10,186 nucleotides of DNA. Origin: Planctomycetaceae bacterium. Its GTDB lineage: Bacteria; Planctomycetota; Planctomycetia; Pirellulales; Pirellulaceae. The first letter of the stretch is position 1; every line of letters starts with the position of its first letter. Position numbers and translations under genes: made by a program. The stretch covers positions 13,040-23,225 of the forward strand of contig DMPQ01000227.1 of the NCBI GenBank assembly GCA_003455945.1, given 5' to 3'. The notes beneath the pieces were generated by a model, which ran no database searches, was not told the DNA's origin, and worked only from the letters and a program-made list of their open reading frames with translations. Below, in pieces: positions 6,962 to 10,186 of this stretch.

Positions 6962-8089
6962 ATGCGGACGACGGCGAAAACCTTCGGCATCGCGTTGCTG
7001 ATTCTCGTCGGTCCGTCGATCGAGACCGTGGCGGCCCAGGAGGCGACGATCCGACTGCGCCAGCGAGCCGAAGTCGAAGCGTCGATCGTTCGACTGCGCG
7101 ACCTCGCCTCGGTGTCCGGGAGCGACGAGTCGTTCGTCGCGCGGCTCGAGGGGACCGAGCTCTTTCCGACTCCGGTCACCGAGCGAAGTGTCGACGATCG
7201 AGTGATTCTCGAGCGACTGGAACTCCTCGGCATCGATCCGTTCCGCATCGAGATCGCCGGCGCAGCGCGCGTCGTGATCGCTCCGATCGTCCGTGTCGAA
7301 GAGTCGGTCGCTGCGACCGATCGAGATCGGCTCGTCGGAGCGCCCCTCGCATTCGATCTGCAACGTGACGACTCGTTCGCCGAGCGTCAGGTCGGTTGGA
7401 CCGAGTCGATGACCGGCGAGAGCGACGGCCGCGGCGCATTTCGGCTCGACCCGGCTCAGGTCGAGCGGTTCTGCCGCGTCCGCCTGGAGCGTCAGGCGGA
7501 AGAGGCGGGGTTCGAATGGCGCTCCGCGTCGCTGCCGAGCGAGACGAACGAAATTCTGGCGCGGGGCAGTCGCTGGCTCGAGGCGAAGCTGACCGTCTCG
7601 GAGGATCGCGAATCGGTGTCGGTGACGATGCTGATCGAGCAGCAGGGGGAGCGGATCTGGGTGCCGATCGACGTCCAGGTCGCGCCGCTTCCGCAAGTCG
7701 TCTTTCTCAAGGGGGCGGTCGAGCGCGGACGACCGCTGACGCTCGAAGATCTCGAAGTGAGACCGCTCCGTCGGCGCGACGGCATGCGGACCATCTCGAA
7801 CACCGCCGACGCGGTCGGTCGCGAACTGACCGTCAGCTGGCCGGCCGATCGTCCGATCGACCCGACCGTTCTCGCGTCGCCGACGCTCATTCGACGCGGC
7901 GCCCGAGTCACGGTCGTCTCGTCGGTCGACGGCCTGTCGGTCACCACCTCGGGGACGGCGAACGGTGACGGTCGGATGGGCGGCTTCGTCGAAGTCCGCC
8001 TGGGAGATCGACGTCGCACGCTGACCGGACGCGTCGTCGGCGAGAACCGAGTCGTGGTGGCGGACGATCGAACGAACGTCGTCCGCTGA
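6962..8089 (+). CDS. flgA: flagellar P-ring assembly chaperone FlgA, secreted
   Basis: Periplasmic chaperone that helps FlgI form the P ring around the rod. From the ATG at 6962 the protein is 375 aa with a Sec-type signal peptide (MRTTAKTFGIALLILVG, predicted cleavage after VAA at 25). The frame extends upstream to an ATG at 6866, but those 32 codons include bases unusual here (CTA, TGT) and would bury the signal peptide; both starts have poor ribosome sites. Residues 26 to about 240 are a long N-terminal part (ATIRLRQRAEVE, RLRDLASVSG), longer than in the roughly 220-aa enterobacterial protein but like long FlgA forms. A SAF domain begins near 246 (VVFLKGAVERGRPLTLEDLE), followed by VGRELTVSWPADRPI, SPTLIRRGARVTVVSS and a C-terminal strand region ending GRVVGENRVVV. 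It lies between flgG and flgH, directly before its ring-protein clients. Confidence 0.88.
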   Translation: MRTTAKTFGIALLILVGPSIETVAAQEATIRLRQRAEVEASIVRLRDLASVSGSDESFVARLEGTELFPTPVTERSVDDRVILERLELLGIDPFRIEIAGAARVVIAPIVRVEESVAATDRDRLVGAPLAFDLQRDDSFAERQVGWTESMTGESDGRGAFRLDPAQVERFCRVRLERQAEEAGFEWRSASLPSETNEILARGSRWLEAKLTVSEDRESVSVTMLIEQQGERIWVPIDVQVAPLPQVVFLKGAVERGRPLTLEDLEVRPLRRRDGMRTISNTADAVGRELTVSWPADRPIDPTVLASPTLIRRGARVTVVSSVDGLSVTTSGTANGDGRMGGFVEVRLGDRRRTLTGRVVGENRVVVADDRTNVVR

Positions 8090-8091
8090 GG

Positions 8092-8153
8092 GTTCGATCG
8101 ATAGCGACTCGAACGATGCGACAACGGAACGGCCGAGCGAGAGCTGTCGGCCG
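8092..8153 (+). repeat. two consecutive inverted repeats in the flgA-flgH gap
   Basis: GTTCGA (8092-8097) pairs with TCGAAC (8109-8114) across 11 bases. CGGCCGA (8130-8136) pairs with TCGGCCG (8147-8153) across 10 bases, and the second stem is flanked by direct copies of ACGGAAC (8124-8130 and 8154-8160). Both arms are perfect. They fill most of the 90-base gap and end 14 bases before the flgH GGGAG site, so they could be RNA hairpins protecting or processing the operon transcript. There is no T-run. Confidence 0.5.
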
Positions 8154-8179
8154 ACGGAACCAAGGAAGGGAGAACGACG

Positions 8180-8887
8180 ATGACGAGGAACGTCGGATCG
8201 CAAGGAATGTCGATCGCGGCCTGGATGCCGCTCGTCGGTCTCGTGCTTTCGTTCGCCTGCGGCGACGCCGCGGCGCAGAACAACAGTCTGTATCGAGCGG
8301 TCGGCGCAAGCGGTGACGATCGACCGCTGTCGATGCAGCAGGGGAGTCTGGTTCGGAGCGAGCCGGTCGTTCCTCGGCCGATCGGACGCCACGACATCTT
8401 TACCGTTCGGATCGAGGAGCTGTCGCGGTTCTCGAGCGAAGGGGAGTCGCAGCGTCGACGAACGATGAACCTGTTGGCGGTGATGCAGGACTGGACGCGT
8501 CTGAACGGCCTGACCAAGGCGGAACGGACTCAACAGAACACCGGTCTCGATCCTCGTATCCAGGGGCAGTTTCAGGATCAGATCCGGGCTCAGTCCGATC
8601 TCGAGACGGCCGAGCGACTGACGCTGAATCTGGCGGTCGAGGTGGTCGACATCCGACCGAACGGCAACCTGGTTCTCGAAGGTCAGAAGGAGATCGAGAT
8701 CAACGAGGAGCAGTGGATCGTCCGCCTGACCGGAACCTGCCGTCAGGAGGACATCGGTCAGGATCGGGTCGTCCTGAGCGAGAACATCGCCGACCTGCAG
8801 ATCGAGCGAAAGCTGGCCGGCCAGGTGCATGACGGCTGGCGACGAGGCTGGCTGATCCGCGCGATGGACAAGGTCTCTCCGTTCTGA
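8180..8887 (+). CDS. flgH: flagellar L-ring protein FlgH
   Basis: Forms the outer-membrane L ring, the bushing around the distal rod. The protein is 235 aa, near the usual 230. GGGAG at 8168-8172 lies 7 bases before the ATG; an internal ATG at 8207 has its AAGGA touching the start codon and is less likely. The signal peptide ends AAA-QNN at 32/33. Cys27 sits in LSFACGD, a poor lipobox, whereas the enterobacterial protein is a lipoprotein. Conserved features: DIFTVRIEE at 72-80; the central VEVVDIRPNGNLVLEGQKEI with Asn161; TGTCRQEDIGQDRVVLSENI, corresponding to the family's GxVRxxDI region with Cys187; and GWRRGWLIRAMDKVSPF, with the canonical terminal Pro-Phe. The middle (about 90-145) is divergent and Gln/Arg-rich. 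It follows flgA by 90 bases. Confidence 0.92.
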   Translation: MTRNVGSQGMSIAAWMPLVGLVLSFACGDAAAQNNSLYRAVGASGDDRPLSMQQGSLVRSEPVVPRPIGRHDIFTVRIEELSRFSSEGESQRRRTMNLLAVMQDWTRLNGLTKAERTQQNTGLDPRIQGQFQDQIRAQSDLETAERLTLNLAVEVVDIRPNGNLVLEGQKEIEINEEQWIVRLTGTCRQEDIGQDRVVLSENIADLQIERKLAGQVHDGWRRGWLIRAMDKVSPF

Positions 8888-8903
8888 TCTCGCCACTCGC
8901 CGA

Positions 8904-8915
8904 CGACCGCGGTCG
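8904..8915. repeat. 12-bp perfect palindrome in the flgH-flgI gap
   Basis: CGACCGCGGTCG reads the same on both strands, in the middle of the 61-base gap. It could be a protein-binding site, but a few 12-bp palindromes are expected by chance in 10 kb of GC-rich DNA, so no role is assigned. Confidence 0.35.
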
Positions 8916-8948
8916 AGCCAAGTCCAGCATCCGAAACGGACGACGAAC

Positions 8949-10139
8949 ATGAACGCGTGCTGCCTGAAGACCGGATCGCTGCTCCTGCTGATCGCGATCG
9001 CGATGATGGTTCCCGGCCGCGCCGCGGGGCAGATTCCGATCCGCCGCGTCGCGGACGTGAAGGGACAGGAATCGTCGGTCTTGCGCGGCGTCGGGATCGT
9101 CGTCGGTCTCAAGGGGACCGGTGATCCAGATCTGGCTGCGACCTATCGGGCTCTGGGACGCATGCTCAGCGGCTCGGGGCTCGAGATGATGCGCGATGTC
9201 AGCGGTCAGGAACTGATCTCGGAGTTTCGCGGGACGAGCAACGCGGCGATCGTCTTCGTGACGGCCGAAGTGCCGGGGTCGGGACTGCGCCAGGGATCGA
9301 AGGTGCGCTGCCGAGTCGACTCGTTCGGGTCGGCGGTCAGCCTGCAGGGCGGGATGCTGCTCGAAGCGTCGCTGACCGGCGGCCCGTATGTCGGCGATTC
9401 GGGGAAGATGCCGATTCTGGCGATCGCCAGCGGGCCGATCGAACTGATCGATCAGACGCATGCCACCAGCGGTGTGGTCGATCGCGGCTGTCAGCTGCAG
9501 GTCGACTTCCGAAATACGTTCACCTACGTCGAATCCTGGGTTCCCCGCCGACTCGACCAGCGCGAGTTCGTGCCTGACGAAGGGGGCATGCAGATTCGGG
9601 AGGAAGCGGTCGAGCCGAAGCAGCAGCTCTACTTCGACCTGGTCATTCGTCCGCAGTACGCCGGCTTCGGTACGGCGTCGGAAGTGGCCGAAACGCTCAA
9701 GCAGTATCAGCCCTATCTCGAATCGAGCGGCCCGATGCCGTTGGCCAAGGATCAGGTGACGATTCAGGTCCCGATCCCGGACTACTACGTCGACGATCCG
9801 GTGAACTTCGTCAGCGAGCTGCTGGCGCTCGAACTGCACAACAAGCCGAAGAAGTCGGTCGTCGTGATCAATCGACGGACCGGCATCGTGATCATCGGTG
9901 ACGAGGTTCGTTTCGATCCGGCGGCGGTCTCGTCGGCCGACTTCGCGATCGATGCCGGAGCGACGCGCCCGTTGGATCTGGACGCGAACGGTCCGCTTCC
10001 GCCGGGGCCTGGTGTCGAACTCAAGCGCCTGCAGCAGGCGCTCGACCAACTGCAGGCTCCCCCCGAGACGTTGATCGAGATCGTGAAGGGGTTGGCCGAA
10101 GGGGGCTATCTCTACGGAGAAGTGATCGAGATCGACTGA
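8949..10139 (+). CDS. flgI: flagellar P-ring protein FlgI precursor
   Basis: Forms the P ring in the peptidoglycan layer around the rod. The protein is 396 aa against about 365 in enterobacteria. The signal peptide (hydrophobic 10-22, SLLLLIAIAMMVP) is probably cleaved after AAG at 27. Conserved motifs: IRRVADVKGQESSVLRGVGI followed by VVGLKGTGDPD to residue 61; KVRCRVDSFGSAVSLQGGML; VVVINRRTGIVIIGDEV near 304-320; and a C-terminal helix LKRLQQALDQL ending LAEGGYLYGEVIEID. Relative to the enterobacterial protein as I remember it, about 30 residues are inserted near 192-226, and the usual paired cysteines are absent; the only two cysteines of the mature protein are Cys121 and Cys181. The ribosome site is weak (GGA, 8 bases upstream). 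It is the last complete gene of the series. Confidence 0.94.
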   Translation: MNACCLKTGSLLLLIAIAMMVPGRAAGQIPIRRVADVKGQESSVLRGVGIVVGLKGTGDPDLAATYRALGRMLSGSGLEMMRDVSGQELISEFRGTSNAAIVFVTAEVPGSGLRQGSKVRCRVDSFGSAVSLQGGMLLEASLTGGPYVGDSGKMPILAIASGPIELIDQTHATSGVVDRGCQLQVDFRNTFTYVESWVPRRLDQREFVPDEGGMQIREEAVEPKQQLYFDLVIRPQYAGFGTASEVAETLKQYQPYLESSGPMPLAKDQVTIQVPIPDYYVDDPVNFVSELLALELHNKPKKSVVVINRRTGIVIIGDEVRFDPAAVSSADFAIDAGATRPLDLDANGPLPPGPGVELKRLQQALDQLQAPPETLIEIVKGLAEGGYLYGEVIEID

Positions 10140-10186
10140 TCCGCAAGGTCGACGCGATCCGAAAAGTCACCGTAGTCGAAAGGGCT
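10140..10186. other. sequence after flgI, no gene start visible
   Basis: The last 47 bases hold no start codon with a convincing ribosome site and no hairpin. In related operons a flgJ-type rod-binding gene often comes next, but nothing of it is visible here. Confidence 0.4.

Noticed and set aside
8904-8915. 12-bp palindrome CGACCGCGGTCG as a regulator site
   Set aside because: About this many palindromes are expected by chance in the window, and nothing links it to a known binding motif; it is listed only as a repeat.
6905-9112. 735-codon open frame on the minus strand across flgA, flgH and the start of flgI
   Set aside because: It lies opposite three confidently identified genes, its translation is low-complexity Arg/Asp/Ser-rich with no recognisable motif, and such antisense frames are common with this GC-rich codon usage.
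1-10186. CRISPR arrays, insertion sequences, tRNA or rRNA genes
   Set aside because: No regularly spaced repeats, transposase motifs, terminal inverted repeats or RNA gene landmarks were seen on either strand.

Overview
The window looks like a high-GC bacterial chromosome segment, most probably from a member of the Planctomycetota. Two things suggest this. The first gene has the layout typical of that phylum: the end of a Ser/Thr protein kinase domain, one membrane segment, a long charged coiled coil and a very long WD40 array. The rest is a Gram-negative-type flagellar rod and ring operon. All genes are on the + strand, and long open frames on the opposite strand are shadows of the GC-rich codon usage.

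Layout. Bases 1-4090 hold the 3' part of the kinase/WD40 gene; its catalytic domain lies off the left edge. Bases 4091-4306 are a leader with a weak candidate promoter. Bases 4307-4900 encode riboflavin synthase (ribE), which I start at a TTG codon. Bases 4901-5206 are the longest gene-free stretch and contain the most unusual DNA structure here: an 11-bp word that occurs once inverted and twice in tandem, followed by a short hairpin, then an imperfect 18-bp tandem duplication just before flgF. Bases 5207-10139 hold five flagellar genes in the order flgF, flgG, flgA, flgH, flgI. The last 47 bases hold no recognisable gene.

How the genes work together. FlgF and FlgG are proximal and distal rod proteins of the flagellar basal body. 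FlgI forms the P ring in the periplasm around the rod, FlgA is its secreted assembly chaperone, and FlgH forms the L ring in the outer membrane. The set therefore implies a flagellum that crosses a peptidoglycan layer and an outer membrane. RibE makes riboflavin and has no obvious link to motility. The kinase/WD40 protein is probably an independent membrane-anchored signalling or scaffold protein.

Most of the window is conserved machinery. I do not see a clearly new multi-gene system. The points worth a second look are the repeat cluster between ribE and flgF, the sequence departures in FlgH (no clear lipobox) and FlgI (moved cysteines and an insertion), the 21 apparent WD40 blades, and a strong excess of GATC.
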